Assembly: GCA_007859745.1 (NCBI GenBank)
Contig: SMLU01000004.1
Location: forward strand, 62,001-126,000
Length of the DNA: 64,000 nucleotides
Direction of reading: 5' to 3'
DNA from: Phycisphaerae bacterium RAS1
GTDB taxonomy: Bacteria; Planctomycetota; Phycisphaerae; UBA1845; Fen-1342
The translations under genes and the position numbers were made by a program. The notes under the pieces are model-generated. The model was not told the DNA's origin. It did not search any database and worked only from the letters and a program-made list of their open reading frames with translations. Below are positions 17,461 to 27,069 of this stretch, one piece after another (position 1 is the stretch's first letter; each line of letters begins with the position of its first letter).

Positions 17461-18165
17461 ATGTCACCACGTCTATTGACTCGCATGTCGGGGGCTGCGC
17501 TTGCGTTCGCCGCAGCGGCGGGAATCGCCCGCGCTGATTCGGTGATGTATATGGGGAGCGTCAGTTTCACCAGCGATCTCGAAGCTTCCCAGAACATCAA
17601 CCTGCCCTCGTTCGACACGATGGGTGGGACGCTCACGCTGCTGAGCGTGCTCGTGGAAACCGAGCACAGCGGCTCGGTTCACCCGCGCGCCGACAATGAC
17701 GATCCATTCCAGGGCGCCACGGTTCGCGCGCGGGTTGTCCGCCAGTGGTCGAGCACCGGTCCGGGTGTGTTCGCATTCGGCAACACCACCATCAACAGCC
17801 CGTTTGTGGACTTGCTCGCCGATGACGGCGACGGCGGCAACAATGACAATTTCGACGCCACCGCGCCGGACGGCGTTGACTTCGGCGTTCTGGGATACGG
17901 GCCGGTCCTCGCAAACTCGACCAATCCGGCCCCCGTGCTTTACGCGACGCCCGGGCCGAACACCGTGTCGTTCCTCGTGGACCCCATCCTGATGGTGAAC
18001 GACCTTCAGTGGGAAGACCCGCCCGGAACGCCCGACGCCTGGCAGCTTGAAGTCGAGACCCCGATCCTCACGGTTAAGGTGAAAGTGACGTACGAGTACA
18101 TCCCTGAGCCGGCGTCGCTCGCGCTGCTCGCTATCGGAGGTCTGCTGATCGCCCGCCGCCGCTAG
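17461..18165 (+). CDS. PEP-CTERM choice-of-anchor E domain protein, copy 1
   Basis: 234 residues from the ATG at 17461 (GGAGAGAG upstream, then a signal peptide ending ARA). The body matches the choice-of-anchor E type: LPSFDTMGGTLTLLSV near residue 45, then beta-rich sequence. It ends in a PEP-CTERM signal: the PEPASLALLAIGGLL helix and a final RRR. By family the protein is exported, recognised through PEP and processed by an exosortase. The next gene is a tandem paralogue with roughly two-thirds matching residues by eye. Confidence 0.85.
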   Translation: MSPRLLTRMSGAALAFAAAAGIARADSVMYMGSVSFTSDLEASQNINLPSFDTMGGTLTLLSVLVETEHSGSVHPRADNDDPFQGATVRARVVRQWSSTGPGVFAFGNTTINSPFVDLLADDGDGGNNDNFDATAPDGVDFGVLGYGPVLANSTNPAPVLYATPGPNTVSFLVDPILMVNDLQWEDPPGTPDAWQLEVETPILTVKVKVTYEYIPEPASLALLAIGGLLIARRR

Positions 18166-18418
18166 ACGGGCGCAAACGTCGTCGAAAATTCTCACGCTGA
18201 CGGACTCATTGAGATTCGCCAGCTCTTGAGACGCAGGCAGTTTATTATCGGTCTTTTCTCCGGAAGACGGGCCAAACCGCGCCACTTCCGGAAAAATCTG
18301 CTCGCGCTGCATTGACTCTCGCTCCCCGGAGCGTTTATCATGCCGTTTGTTCAGGTGGCGGTTCTTAGCCGCCGGCTGGATCGAAGCGGTAATAGACGCT
18401 TTCTAGGAGGAGAGAAGC

Positions 18419-19105
18419 ATGAGGCGCAGCCTCTTCACATCGGCGCTTGTCGCAGTCCTAGGGTTTTCCAGTTCGCTCGGCTTGGCTGATTCGATCAAAT
18501 ACATGGGCCAGATCTCTTTTCAAAGCGATCTCCAGGCCCCGGCGAACGTCGACCTGCCCAGCTTTGATACGCAGGGCGGCGCCCTGACGTTGATCTCCGT
18601 TCAGGTCGAGACATTCCATAGCGGTGCTGCCGAGCCGGCCGGCGACAACGACGATCCCTTCCAGGGTGCGCGGGCCAGCGCCCGCATCATCCGTAGCTGG
18701 ACCAGCACCGGCCCCGGCGTTTTCGCCTTCGGCAATCGCACGGTCAATAGCCCGTTCGTCGACCTCACGGCGGACAACGGTGACCTTGCGGCGTTCGACG
18801 CAACACCGCCCGACGGCGTTGATTTCGGCGTCCTCGGTTACGGGCCGGAGCTTGCCAACACCACGAATCCGGCTCCCGGGCTCTACGCCACTCCGGGGCC
18901 CGGCACCGTATCCTTCACCGTCACCCCGACGCTGATGGTAAACGACACGCAGTTTGAAGATCCGCCCGGCACGCCGGATTCCTGGCAGCTCGAAGTCGAG
19001 AACCCGGATCTGACCGTGAAGGTGTCCGTCACCTACACGTGGATCCCCGAGCCGGCGACGCTCTCGCTGCTCGCCCTCGGCGCGCTCGCGCTTCGCCGTC
19101 GATAA
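18419..19105 (+). CDS. PEP-CTERM choice-of-anchor E domain protein, copy 2
   Basis: 228 residues with an excellent ribosome site (AGGAGGAGAG ending 5 bases before ATG). It has a signal peptide (MRRSLFTSALVAVLGFSSSL) and the same body as its upstream paralogue, with shared strings such as GDNDDPFQGA / DNDDPFQGA, TGPGVFAFGN and DGVDFGVLGYGP. It ends in PEPATLSLLALGALALRRR. The separate ribosome site and the 253-base spacer suggest it may be transcribed independently. A hairpin terminator follows. Confidence 0.85.
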   Translation: MRRSLFTSALVAVLGFSSSLGLADSIKYMGQISFQSDLQAPANVDLPSFDTQGGALTLISVQVETFHSGAAEPAGDNDDPFQGARASARIIRSWTSTGPGVFAFGNRTVNSPFVDLTADNGDLAAFDATPPDGVDFGVLGYGPELANTTNPAPGLYATPGPGTVSFTVTPTLMVNDTQFEDPPGTPDSWQLEVENPDLTVKVSVTYTWIPEPATLSLLALGALALRRR

Positions 19106-19136
19106 TCGCCGGTAGCGCGCTAATCTTCCGTGAATA

Positions 19137-19172
19137 TCGGGCCGTCCCCTTGCGGACGGCCCGTCCCATTTA
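19137..19172 (+). terminator. Hairpin terminator after the PEP-CTERM pair
   Basis: GGGCCGTCC and GGACGGCCC form a perfect 9-bp stem around a 6-base CCTTGC loop. It is followed by CATTTAG rather than a strong T run. It lies 33 bases after the stop of the second paralogue. Confidence 0.6.
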
Positions 19173-19281
19173 GTACAGTTATCCTGACAATCGTTCGCTG
19201 GGTGCGGCGCCCGGTCACTCCCGGTCTGCAACACCCGCTCCTTATTGTGGCTGATAACCGCTCTCACATGGTTGATGCGCC

Positions 19282-21165
19282 ATGCGAAATCGCCCTGTTC
19301 CCCTAGTGCTTCTAGGCATTTTTCTCACGCACCCCGCCGCCGCACAGGTGCTCTATGTGGATGCGTCGGCGCCCGGCCTGAACGACGGATCAAGCTGGAC
19401 GAACGCGTTCGTCGATCTTCAGGACGCGCTCGACGTTGCCCAGCCCGTCGTCGAGATTCGAATTGCCGCGGGGGCCTACAGGCCCGACCGCGCCACCGGC
19501 AATCGAAACGCGCGCTTCAGCCTGCGAAGCGGCCTGACGCTCCGCGGCGGATACGCCGGCTGGCAGGCTTCCGACCCCAACCTGCGCGACCCGCAGCAAT
19601 TCACAACCATCCTGAGCGGCGACATCGGCCAGCCGGCCAGCACGCTGGACAACTGCTTCACCGTCGTCAGCGCGTTGAGCGCCAACACCACCGCCGTCCT
19701 CGACGGCCTGACCATCAGCGGCGGCCAGGCGGACGGCGCCTATCCAAACGACTCCGGCGGCGGCCTGCTGATCAGCGGCGGTGCGCCGTTTGTCGATCGT
19801 TGCGTACTTCGCGAAAACTACGCGGTCTCCAGCGGCGGCGCCGTCTTCGCCGCGAACAGCGGCAGCCCGCACTTTCGTCAGTGCGAGTTCATCGGCAACT
19901 GGTCCGGCGGCGGCGGCGGCGCCATCGCGGTCAGCGGCGGTGTTCCGTTGATCTCCAAGTCCCGGTTCGAGTCGAACCGCTCGGACGCGGGCGGCGGCGC
20001 GATCTACGCGATCTTCTCCAACATCACCGTGGACAAGTCGAATTTTCTGGGCAACAACGGCGCCTACTTCGGCGGCGCGATTCACAGCTTCCTCAGCACC
20101 GTCGTGATTCAGAGCGGCGTGTTTGAAGGAAATTACCTGACCAACAATTTTGACATCCCCTACGACGGCGGCGGCGCCCTCTACCACGATCAGGGATCGT
20201 CCCTCGTGCTGGATTCACAGTTCATCCAGAATTTCTCGACCGACGGCGGCGGCGCGGCCTACACCATCAACTGCCCCCAGACCTTTCTCAATTGCGCCTT
20301 CGTCGACAACTACGGCTTCGAGGACGGCGGCGCCCTTCACAACCGAAACGCCGCCATGACCGTCACCAACTGCAAGTTTCTCGCCAACCAGACGCCCCTG
20401 CGCGGCGGCGCCGTTTACAACGCCAATGCCCCGCTCACCATCACGCAATGCACGCTCAAGGAAAACCGCGCCTTCGGCGTCGGCGCGGGTGGCGGCGTCC
20501 ACTGCTCGGGCGGCAGCCCGCAGATTCGCAATTCCATTCTCTGGGGCAATCGCAATCCCGCCGGAGTGCTTGAGCCGGCCCAGTGCGTCGGGATGCCGCT
20601 CGGCTCCGTCAATTTCTGCTGCGTGCAGAACCTCAGCGGCAACTTGCAGGGATCGGGAAACCTGGGCGCCAACCCGTCGTTCACCGACCCGTCCGGCCCC
20701 GACGGCGTCGTCGGTACGCTCGACGATAACCTCCGCCTGCGCGAAGCGTCCGCGTGCCGCGACGCCGCCAGCGATCTGTACCTCCCCGCCGATACCTGGG
20801 ACGTCGACCACGACGGAGATACGGCCGAGGCCCTCCCGATCGACCTCGACTGGAGCGCGCGTGCTCTCTACAGCGGCGTCGACATGGGCGCGTTTGAGTA
20901 TCGCGCCCCAGGCCGAACCGGCGACCTGAACTGCGACGACCTCATCGACATCCAGGACTTGAACCCATTTTCGCTCGCCCTCGCGGATCCCACCCTCTAT
21001 TTCGCCGAGTTTCCCGATTGCTCACGGCTGCACGCTGACTGCAACGGAGACGGCGAGGTCAATCTGCTTGATGTGAATGTGTTCGTCGCCTTGCTGGAAG
21101 CCGGGGGAGCGCCGCAACCCGGCGGCGCCTTGCCGGCCGACGGCGCTTTGCCGCGCCTCGAATAG
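19282..21165 (+). CDS. Secreted right-handed beta-helix protein with C-terminal dockerin-like domain
   Basis: 627 residues. Signal peptide MRNRPVPLVLLGIFL ending at AAAQ, then the common opening LYVDASAPGLNDGSSW. Residues about 130-430 are parallel beta-helix coils marked by repeated GGA / GGGA turns (SGGGLLISGG, GGAVFA, GGGAIYA, GGGALYHD), as in Pmp-like proteins. The tail from about residue 547 holds two dockerin-type calcium loops, GDLNCDDLIDIQDLNPF and DCNGDGEVNLLDVNVF. It is probably a large extracellular or cell-surface protein; no cohesin partner is in view. Adjacent secreted proteins suggest a surface-protein neighbourhood. Confidence 0.85.
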   Translation: MRNRPVPLVLLGIFLTHPAAAQVLYVDASAPGLNDGSSWTNAFVDLQDALDVAQPVVEIRIAAGAYRPDRATGNRNARFSLRSGLTLRGGYAGWQASDPNLRDPQQFTTILSGDIGQPASTLDNCFTVVSALSANTTAVLDGLTISGGQADGAYPNDSGGGLLISGGAPFVDRCVLRENYAVSSGGAVFAANSGSPHFRQCEFIGNWSGGGGGAIAVSGGVPLISKSRFESNRSDAGGGAIYAIFSNITVDKSNFLGNNGAYFGGAIHSFLSTVVIQSGVFEGNYLTNNFDIPYDGGGALYHDQGSSLVLDSQFIQNFSTDGGGAAYTINCPQTFLNCAFVDNYGFEDGGALHNRNAAMTVTNCKFLANQTPLRGGAVYNANAPLTITQCTLKENRAFGVGAGGGVHCSGGSPQIRNSILWGNRNPAGVLEPAQCVGMPLGSVNFCCVQNLSGNLQGSGNLGANPSFTDPSGPDGVVGTLDDNLRLREASACRDAASDLYLPADTWDVDHDGDTAEALPIDLDWSARALYSGVDMGAFEYRAPGRTGDLNCDDLIDIQDLNPFSLALADPTLYFAEFPDCSRLHADCNGDGEVNLLDVNVFVALLEAGGAPQPGGALPADGALPRLE

Positions 21166-21167
21166 GC

Positions 21168-21956
21168 CTATCGAGGCGGCTCCCCGCCTTGCACCACGTG
21201 CATCACCTGCTCGAAGAGCGGCCCGTTCGTCGCGATCGCATCGCCGCCCGTGTGCGTCGTCTTGCCGTTCCAGTCAGTGAACGTTCCGCCCGCCTCGCGG
21301 ACGATCGGCAGCAACGCCGCACAGTCCCAGATCGCCATCTTCGGATCGGCGACCACCTCGACCCGCCCCGTCGCCAGCAGCGCATACGCGTACGCATCGC
21401 TCCAGCCGCGGTCGATCCGGCAGGCTGCGATGAGCCGCTCGAACGCCTCCACGCGCCCGTGGGCGCGCATGCCGCGCACCCCCGTGTACGCAAAACGGGC
21501 CTGAGAAAGCTCAGCAACCTCAGAGGTCCACGCCCGCCGGCCGTTGCACCAGCAGCCCAGCCCGCGGGCGGCGTAGATTGTCTCGTGCAGCGCCGGCAAG
21601 TGAATCACGCCCAGCACCATCTCACCGCGCCATTCCAGCCCGACCAGCACGCTGTAAAGCGGCACGCCGCTGATGAATGACTGCGTGCCGTCGATCGGAT
21701 CGAGAATCCACCGGGCCGGGTCGACGCCGCTCTTCTCGCCGAACTCCTCGCCCAGTATCCCGTGGCCGGGAAAAGCGGCCTCAATCCGCGCCCGCAAGCG
21801 CTCTTCCGCCCCCCTGTCGGCGACCGTCACCGGCGAATCGTCGCTCTTGATCTCGGTCGGCGGGGCTGCATTGAAATATCCGAGTGTGTACGCCCCGGCC
21901 AACTGGGCCGACTCGACCGCGAAATCCAGAACGTCCTGCAGTTGCTTGGCGTCCAT
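21168..21956 (-). CDS. Inositol monophosphatase family phosphatase (histidinol-phosphatase HisN-like)
   Basis: 262 residues from the ATG at 21954-21956, which has AAGGAAC upstream; the longer reading frame adds an unlikely tail. Metal-site motifs are present: EEFGE (about residue 70), WILDPIDGTQSF and, near the end, WSDAYAYALLATGRVEVVAD and IWDCAALLPIVREAGG. The family removes phosphate from inositol or histidinol phosphates, or from 3'-phosphoadenosine phosphate. The histidinol-phosphatase branch is favoured by the DPIDGTQSFISGVPLY form, but substrate is inference. It stands alone and convergent with the beta-helix gene. Confidence 0.8.
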   Translation of the reverse strand: MDAKQLQDVLDFAVESAQLAGAYTLGYFNAAPPTEIKSDDSPVTVADRGAEERLRARIEAAFPGHGILGEEFGEKSGVDPARWILDPIDGTQSFISGVPLYSVLVGLEWRGEMVLGVIHLPALHETIYAARGLGCWCNGRRAWTSEVAELSQARFAYTGVRGMRAHGRVEAFERLIAACRIDRGWSDAYAYALLATGRVEVVADPKMAIWDCAALLPIVREAGGTFTDWNGKTTHTGGDAIATNGPLFEQVMHVVQGGEPPR

Positions 21957-22041
21957 GACCCACCGTTCCTTTCGCCGGTCCCTCGGGCACACGATAGGTT
22001 GGCGCCCGCTCCCGGACAACGCTCGCCGCGCGCCCTACCGT

Positions 22042-22070
22042 TTGGGTGGGACGGGCGTCTCGCCCGTCCC
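22042..22070. repeat. Family C repeat
   Basis: Self-complementary GGGTGGGACGGGCGTCTCGC followed by CCGTCCC in the gap between two minus-strand genes. Confidence 0.8.
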
Positions 22071-22116
22071 CGCGCAAGAGGCCCGCACTCCGCGCCACGG
22101 GGCGACCGCCCAAGCT

Positions 22117-22545
22117 CTACACGTCAATCGTGGCGATCACCTTCAGCTCAATCGCGATGGGCGTCGGCAACGCCGTGACGGCGACGGTCGTCCGCGTCGG
22201 GTTCGGCTTGCCCGGACCGGCGAAATACTCGGCGTAGACCTCGTTATAGCGCGCGAAGTCATCCATGTTCGTGAGAAACGTCGTGACGTCGACGATGCGT
22301 TCCCACGATGAACCGGCGTCTTCAAGCACGGTGCGGATGTTCTGGAAAACGCTGCGGCACTGGATTTCGATGTCGTACGACACGACCTTGCCCGCCGGGT
22401 CAAGCGTGACGCCCGGAATCCGGAGCGAGCCGCGGGTGCGCGGGCCGAGGCCGGAAACGAAGAGCAGATTCCCGACGCGCTTGGCGTGCGGATACGGGCC
22501 GACGGGTTCGGGGGCGCGCGAGCTGATGATCGTGTCGGGAATCAT
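22117..22545 (-). CDS. RidA/YjgF family protein
   Basis: 142 residues from the ATG at 22543-22545. It has the RidA fold signatures: LLFVSGLGP near the start, QCRSVFQNIRTVLEDAG in the middle and PTRTTVAVTALP near the end, with the Arg that binds the substrate carboxylate. RidA proteins hydrolyse reactive enamine/imine intermediates; some branches act as aromatic-pathway deaminases. It is divergent from the alpha/beta hydrolase gene, which starts 65 bases away. Confidence 0.85.
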   Translation of the reverse strand: MIPDTIISSRAPEPVGPYPHAKRVGNLLFVSGLGPRTRGSLRIPGVTLDPAGKVVSYDIEIQCRSVFQNIRTVLEDAGSSWERIVDVTTFLTNMDDFARYNEVYAEYFAGPGKPNPTRTTVAVTALPTPIAIELKVIATIDV

Positions 22546-22610
22546 GGAAACTAGTGTAACCCTGCGCGGAGCCGGCGCGGCGGGCCGCGGGCGGCGCATA
22601 AAATGTTCAC

Positions 22611-23468
22611 ATGACCGGCGCGATGCAAAACCCGAGTCGGGTGCGGCGCGGGGCCTTCGCGGTATGGCTGGCGCGCGGCGTGGCGGCGGCCGCCGCCGCG
22701 TATCTCATCTATCTGATCACCATGACGATCATGCAGGACCGCCTGGTGTTTCCGGCGGCGGGCGTTCGTTCCGCCCGGCTCGGTCCGCCGCCCGGAGTCG
22801 AGCAGTGGTGGACGGGGACGGACACCGATGCCCGCGTCGAAGCGTGGTTCAAGCCAGGCCGCGGCCGTAGCGCGGCAAACCCCGGCCCCGCGGTGATCTA
22901 CTTCCACGGCAACGGGGATCTCATCGACTACCACTGGAACGCTCTGCAACACTACCGCGACGCCGGCATCTCGACGCTCGCGGTCGAGTTCCGCGGGTAC
23001 GGGCGCAGCGGCGGAAAGCCGTCGATCGCCGGAATCGTCGCCGACGGCCGCGCTTTCCGCGAGATGCTCGTACAGCGGCCCGAGGTCGACCCGCAGCAGA
23101 TTATCTTTCACGGGCTTTCCCTCGGCGGCGGGCTGGCGATTGCGCTTTCTGAAGATGCTCCGCCGGCAGCGCTGATCGTCGAGGCGACGTTCTTCAGCCT
23201 GGACGAGTTGATTGCGCGCTTCGGCCTCCCCCCGCAACTTTCCAGGCATCGGCTGGACTCAGGCAGAATCGTCGCCGGTCTGCACGTCCCGCTGCTGGTG
23301 CTGCACGGCCGGCACGACGCGACCATCCCCGTGGATCACGGGCGTCGTCTGGCGCGCGCCGCCCGCCACGGGCAAATACTCGAGCTGGATTGCGGACATA
23401 GCGACATTCAGCCTCCCTGGCCTGCCGTGCGGCAATTCCTGAGGGAATCCGGCCTTGCCGTCCGGTAA
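22611..23468 (+). CDS. Membrane-anchored alpha/beta hydrolase (BEM46/ABHD13-like)
   Basis: 285 residues. One N-terminal membrane segment at about 20-41 (GVAAAAAAYLIYLITMTIMQ) followed by DRLVFPAAG, a typical BEM46-type opening. The catalytic triad is complete: nucleophile Ser in GLSLGG, Asp in HGRHDATIP and His in CGHSDI; YFHGNGD supplies the oxyanion region. By family a serine hydrolase of unknown substrate, anchored in the membrane. It precedes the ECF sigma gene by 138 bases. Confidence 0.85.
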   Translation: MTGAMQNPSRVRRGAFAVWLARGVAAAAAAYLIYLITMTIMQDRLVFPAAGVRSARLGPPPGVEQWWTGTDTDARVEAWFKPGRGRSAANPGPAVIYFHGNGDLIDYHWNALQHYRDAGISTLAVEFRGYGRSGGKPSIAGIVADGRAFREMLVQRPEVDPQQIIFHGLSLGGGLAIALSEDAPPAALIVEATFFSLDELIARFGLPPQLSRHRLDSGRIVAGLHVPLLVLHGRHDATIPVDHGRRLARAARHGQILELDCGHSDIQPPWPAVRQFLRESGLAVR

Positions 23469-23606
23469 GAACCGGCCGGATCGCGCCGCGAGACTCTGCC
23501 CGCTTCATTTCCCTCTGGGTCACGCATAGACTTGATAGGGCGCGCCGATAGTCCGGTGGGCGCCACAGCAGACCCACGGGCATAGGCGCGACTACCCGGA
23601 GCCGCG

Positions 23607-24197
23607 ATGAACGTCGCAACCACCACGCATTCAACGCTGCTCGCGCGGGTCGCCGGCGGCCATGAGCCGGCCGCGTGGAACGAGTTCTGCGAGCGTTACG
23701 GCGAACTGATCCGCGGCTTCGCCAAGCGCCGCGGACTTCAGCCGGCGGATTGCGATGACATCGTGCAGGACGTGCTGCTCGCGCTGACGACCGCGATGAC
23801 CGGGTTTCAGTACGATCCCAGCAAGGGCAAGTTCCGCTCCTACCTGAAGACGATCGTCATTCACTCCATCTTCCGCCGCGGCAAGCAGAAGCGCGGCGAG
23901 GCCGACTTGAGCGACATTGAGGAAGCGACGCGCGTCGCATCGACCGATGAGCTCGTCGAAGCGGCGTGGGAGGAAGAGTGGCGGCAATATCATCTGCAGC
24001 AGGCGATGAAATTCGTCGACGCCGAATTCAACGAGGCCGACCGCACGGCCTTCCGCATGTACGCCCTGGAGGGCCGCAGCGCCAACGAGACCGCCGAAGC
24101 GTTGGGACTGTCGCTGGACCAGGTGTACCAGGCCAAGTCACGCGTGCTCAAGCGGCTGAGCCACCTGATCGAGACGCAGGTGGCGGACGAGGGATGA
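23607..24197 (+). CDS. ECF-type RNA polymerase sigma factor
   Basis: 196 residues. Region 2 reads AWNEFCERYGELIRGFAKRRG, with the DCDDIVQDVLLAL core-binding helix, and region 4 reads EGRSANETAEALGLSLDQVYQAKSRVLKRL. There is no obvious anti-sigma gene. Instead a Ser/Thr kinase gene starts 19 bases downstream, a pairing well known in planctomycetes, so control by phosphorylation is a reasonable inference. The two are probably one operon. Confidence 0.9.
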   Translation: MNVATTTHSTLLARVAGGHEPAAWNEFCERYGELIRGFAKRRGLQPADCDDIVQDVLLALTTAMTGFQYDPSKGKFRSYLKTIVIHSIFRRGKQKRGEADLSDIEEATRVASTDELVEAAWEEEWRQYHLQQAMKFVDAEFNEADRTAFRMYALEGRSANETAEALGLSLDQVYQAKSRVLKRLSHLIETQVADEG

Positions 24198-24216
24198 CCC
24201 GCCGGTAGGCCGCACC

Positions 24217-27018
24217 ATGCCGAGCTGGTTCCATAGCGACGATATCATTCTCGCCGAGCTCCGCCGCACCGGCGGCGGGCCGCGGCCGGCGCTGGGGATT
24301 CCCGGCTACGACGACTTGTCGGAGCTGAAGCGCGGCGGGCAGGGCGTGGTGTATCTCGCCACGCAGCGCTCGACCAAGCGGCAGGTGGCGGTCAAGGTGC
24401 TGCTCGAGGCGGTTTCGTCCGACGCCGGCCGGCGGCGCTTCGAGCGCGAGGTCGACCTGATCGCCAGTCTGAACCACCCCAACATCGTGCAGATCTTTGA
24501 CAGCGGAACGACGCCCGACGGACGCCCCTATTACGTGATGGAGTACATCGACGGCGCCCCGCTTGACGACCTCATCCGGCTTTCGGGCCGATTGCCGAGC
24601 GAGGCGCAGCCGGGCCCGGACGCCAACCGTGAGCGCCCTTTCGCACCGCCGCGCGACGAATCGTTCAGCGTCCCCGTCAGCGTCCGCCAGCCCTCGGCCA
24701 TGCTTCCGGTGGATGGCGCCCTGCACCTGTATGCCACGATCTGCGACGCCGTGCACTACGCCCATCAGCGCGGCGTGATTCACCGCGACCTGAAGCCCAG
24801 CAACATCCGCGTCGACCGCGGCGGCGCGCCGCACGTTCTGGATTTCGGGCTGGCCAAGCTCACGGCCGACAGCAGCGCGCCCGGCGGAGTCGGCGACGCC
24901 GGCCCGGCCCGCTCGCCGACCGGGCAGCAGGCCATGAGCATCACGGGCCAGTTCATGGGTTCGCTGCCGTGGGCCAGCCCCGAACAGGCCGAAGGTCACG
25001 TCACGCGGCTCGACATTCGCACCGACATCTACTCCCTGGGCGTGATCCTGTTTCAGTTGCTGACCGGCCGGTTCCCCTACGACGTGACCGGCCCGCTGCG
25101 GCTCGTGTTCGACCAGATCGTCCACGCGATTCCCGACCGGCCGAGCAAGTTCCGCCGCGAGCTGAACGACGAGATCGACACCATCGTCGTCAAGTGCCTC
25201 GCCAAGGAGCCGGATAGGCGCTATCAGAGCGCCGGCGACCTGGCGCGGGACGTCCGCCGGTTTCTGGCCGGCGAACCGATCGAGGCCAAGCGCGACAGCG
25301 CCTGGTACACGCTGCGAAAAGCGGCCACGCGGTACAAATCCGCCGCTCGCGTGACGGCCGCGTTCCTGGCGCTCAGCATTCTGGCGCTCATCATCTCGCT
25401 CAATTACTGGAAAGAAGCGCGGCAGCAGCGCGACGCCGCCCGCGCGGCGGAGGACATGGCCAAGGCGGCGCTGGCCACGGCCAAGGATGAAGCCGAGCGC
25501 GCGTCGGAGATCAACAAATTCCTGACGGCGACGCTGGTCAACGCCGATCCGTTCAAGACCGGCCGAACGCTGAGCGTCGCCGACTTTCTGAAGCGCGCTT
25601 CCGACGACGCCGGGCGGCGTTTCGAGAAGCGCCCGCGGACCGAGGCGCAGGTGCGCGACACGCTGGCGATGAGCTACTGGAGCCTGGGAATGCTGGAGGA
25701 CGCCCACCGCGAGTACGACCGCGCGGCGGCGGCAATGGAACCCCTTCGCGACAAGGACACGGCCGAGGCCTACCACCTGGACGGCAATCGGGCGCTGCTG
25801 CTTTCGGACCTGGGGCGGCTCGACGAATCCGAGCGGCTGCAACGCGCGCTGATCGAGCGATCGCGCGAACTGTTCGGCCAGGACTCGCGCGAGAACCTCA
25901 CCATGCGCGGAAACTGGGCCACGACGCTGAACTCCCTGAACCGCCACGACGAGGCCGAAACGACGCTCCGCGGTGTGCTGGAAGCCTGCCGCCGCGTGTA
26001 TGGCGAGGACGATCCGAACGTCAGCACGTACGAGAACAACCTCGCGACGTCGCTGATCGCGCAGGCCCGCTATGACGAGGCAGACGCGCTGGTGAGCGAT
26101 GCGATCCGGGCGCGCGCGGCGTCGCTGGGTCCGACGCACCCGACGACGCTCATCGCCCGCGGCAACCTGGCGCAGGTCCGGCACGGGCAGGGGCGCCTGG
26201 AGGAGTCTGAGCGGCTCCACCGCGAGATCCTGACGGATGTGGAGACCGCGCTCGGCGCGACGCATCCGCAGATGGCCGAGGCGGCGTCGAACTTCGCCGT
26301 CCTCCTGCACGAAATCGGGAAGCTCGCGGAAGCCGAGCAGCTCGACCGCCGCGCGATCGACAACTACACCGCCGCCGTCGGCCCGACGCACCCCGACACG
26401 CTCCGCGTCCGCAACAACCTGAGCGGCGTGCTGGTGTCGATGAAGCGCTTCTCGGAAGCGGCGAGCGTCCTTCGCGATGTGGCGCAGGGCATGGAGGCGG
26501 TGTACGGTGCGGAGCACAACTCGACCCTCCGCGCCCAGTCAAACCTGGCGCTGGCCCTCGACGAGGACGGCCAGACCGATGAGGCGGTGCGCGTATCCGA
26601 GCGCGCGCTTCAAACGCGGCGCAGGCTGCTCGGCGACACGGACGGCGACACGCTGATCTCGATCAACAACCACGGCTGGCTCCTGCTGAAGACCGGCCGC
26701 AAGCCGGAGGCGCTCGACTATTGGACCCAGGCCTACGCCGGGGCGCAGCGCGTTTTTGCCGACAACCCGGCGACACTGGCCGTGTTCCAGAACAGCTTCG
26801 GCTACGGACTGGCCCAGGTCGGCCGCTTCGATGAAGGCGAACAGCAGTTGCTCGCCGCGTTCGCGTCGATGAACGCCGCCGTCGGCGCGGATTCGCCGCG
26901 CACGCTGCGCGTCGCGCAGCGCCTCGCGGAGATGTACGAGCTGTGGGGCAAGCCCGAAAAGGCGGCCGAGTACCGCAAGCTCCAGGGCGCCGCGCCGGAA
27001 ACGCAGCCATCGAAGTAA
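24217..27018 (+). CDS. Ser/Thr protein kinase with one membrane segment and TPR region
   Basis: 933 residues. Kinase domain about 27-345: glycine loop KRGGQGVVY, Lys60 in VAVKVLL, catalytic HRDLKPSN at 189, DFGLAKL at 209, and PWASPEQAEG in the activation segment. A disordered insert lies between the hinge and the catalytic loop. A membrane helix at about 378-397 (VTAAFLALSILALIISLNYW) is followed by a coiled coil and about ten tetratricopeptide repeats of the kinesin-light-chain type (ARYDEADALVSDAI, GKLAEAEQLDRRAI). The TPR part probably senses or recruits partners outside the membrane. It follows the ECF sigma gene by 19 bases. Confidence 0.95.
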   Translation: MPSWFHSDDIILAELRRTGGGPRPALGIPGYDDLSELKRGGQGVVYLATQRSTKRQVAVKVLLEAVSSDAGRRRFEREVDLIASLNHPNIVQIFDSGTTPDGRPYYVMEYIDGAPLDDLIRLSGRLPSEAQPGPDANRERPFAPPRDESFSVPVSVRQPSAMLPVDGALHLYATICDAVHYAHQRGVIHRDLKPSNIRVDRGGAPHVLDFGLAKLTADSSAPGGVGDAGPARSPTGQQAMSITGQFMGSLPWASPEQAEGHVTRLDIRTDIYSLGVILFQLLTGRFPYDVTGPLRLVFDQIVHAIPDRPSKFRRELNDEIDTIVVKCLAKEPDRRYQSAGDLARDVRRFLAGEPIEAKRDSAWYTLRKAATRYKSAARVTAAFLALSILALIISLNYWKEARQQRDAARAAEDMAKAALATAKDEAERASEINKFLTATLVNADPFKTGRTLSVADFLKRASDDAGRRFEKRPRTEAQVRDTLAMSYWSLGMLEDAHREYDRAAAAMEPLRDKDTAEAYHLDGNRALLLSDLGRLDESERLQRALIERSRELFGQDSRENLTMRGNWATTLNSLNRHDEAETTLRGVLEACRRVYGEDDPNVSTYENNLATSLIAQARYDEADALVSDAIRARAASLGPTHPTTLIARGNLAQVRHGQGRLEESERLHREILTDVETALGATHPQMAEAASNFAVLLHEIGKLAEAEQLDRRAIDNYTAAVGPTHPDTLRVRNNLSGVLVSMKRFSEAASVLRDVAQGMEAVYGAEHNSTLRAQSNLALALDEDGQTDEAVRVSERALQTRRRLLGDTDGDTLISINNHGWLLLKTGRKPEALDYWTQAYAGAQRVFADNPATLAVFQNSFGYGLAQVGRFDEGEQQLLAAFASMNAAVGADSPRTLRVAQRLAEMYELWGKPEKAAEYRKLQGAAPETQPSK

Positions 27019-27069
27019 CCACAACCCGAATGGCGCGGCCCCCGCGATAGAATGAGAAACGTGATTCCA

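Noticed and set aside
24148-26517. 789-residue open frame on the minus strand
   Set aside because: Antisense to the kinase/TPR gene, biased composition and no motif.
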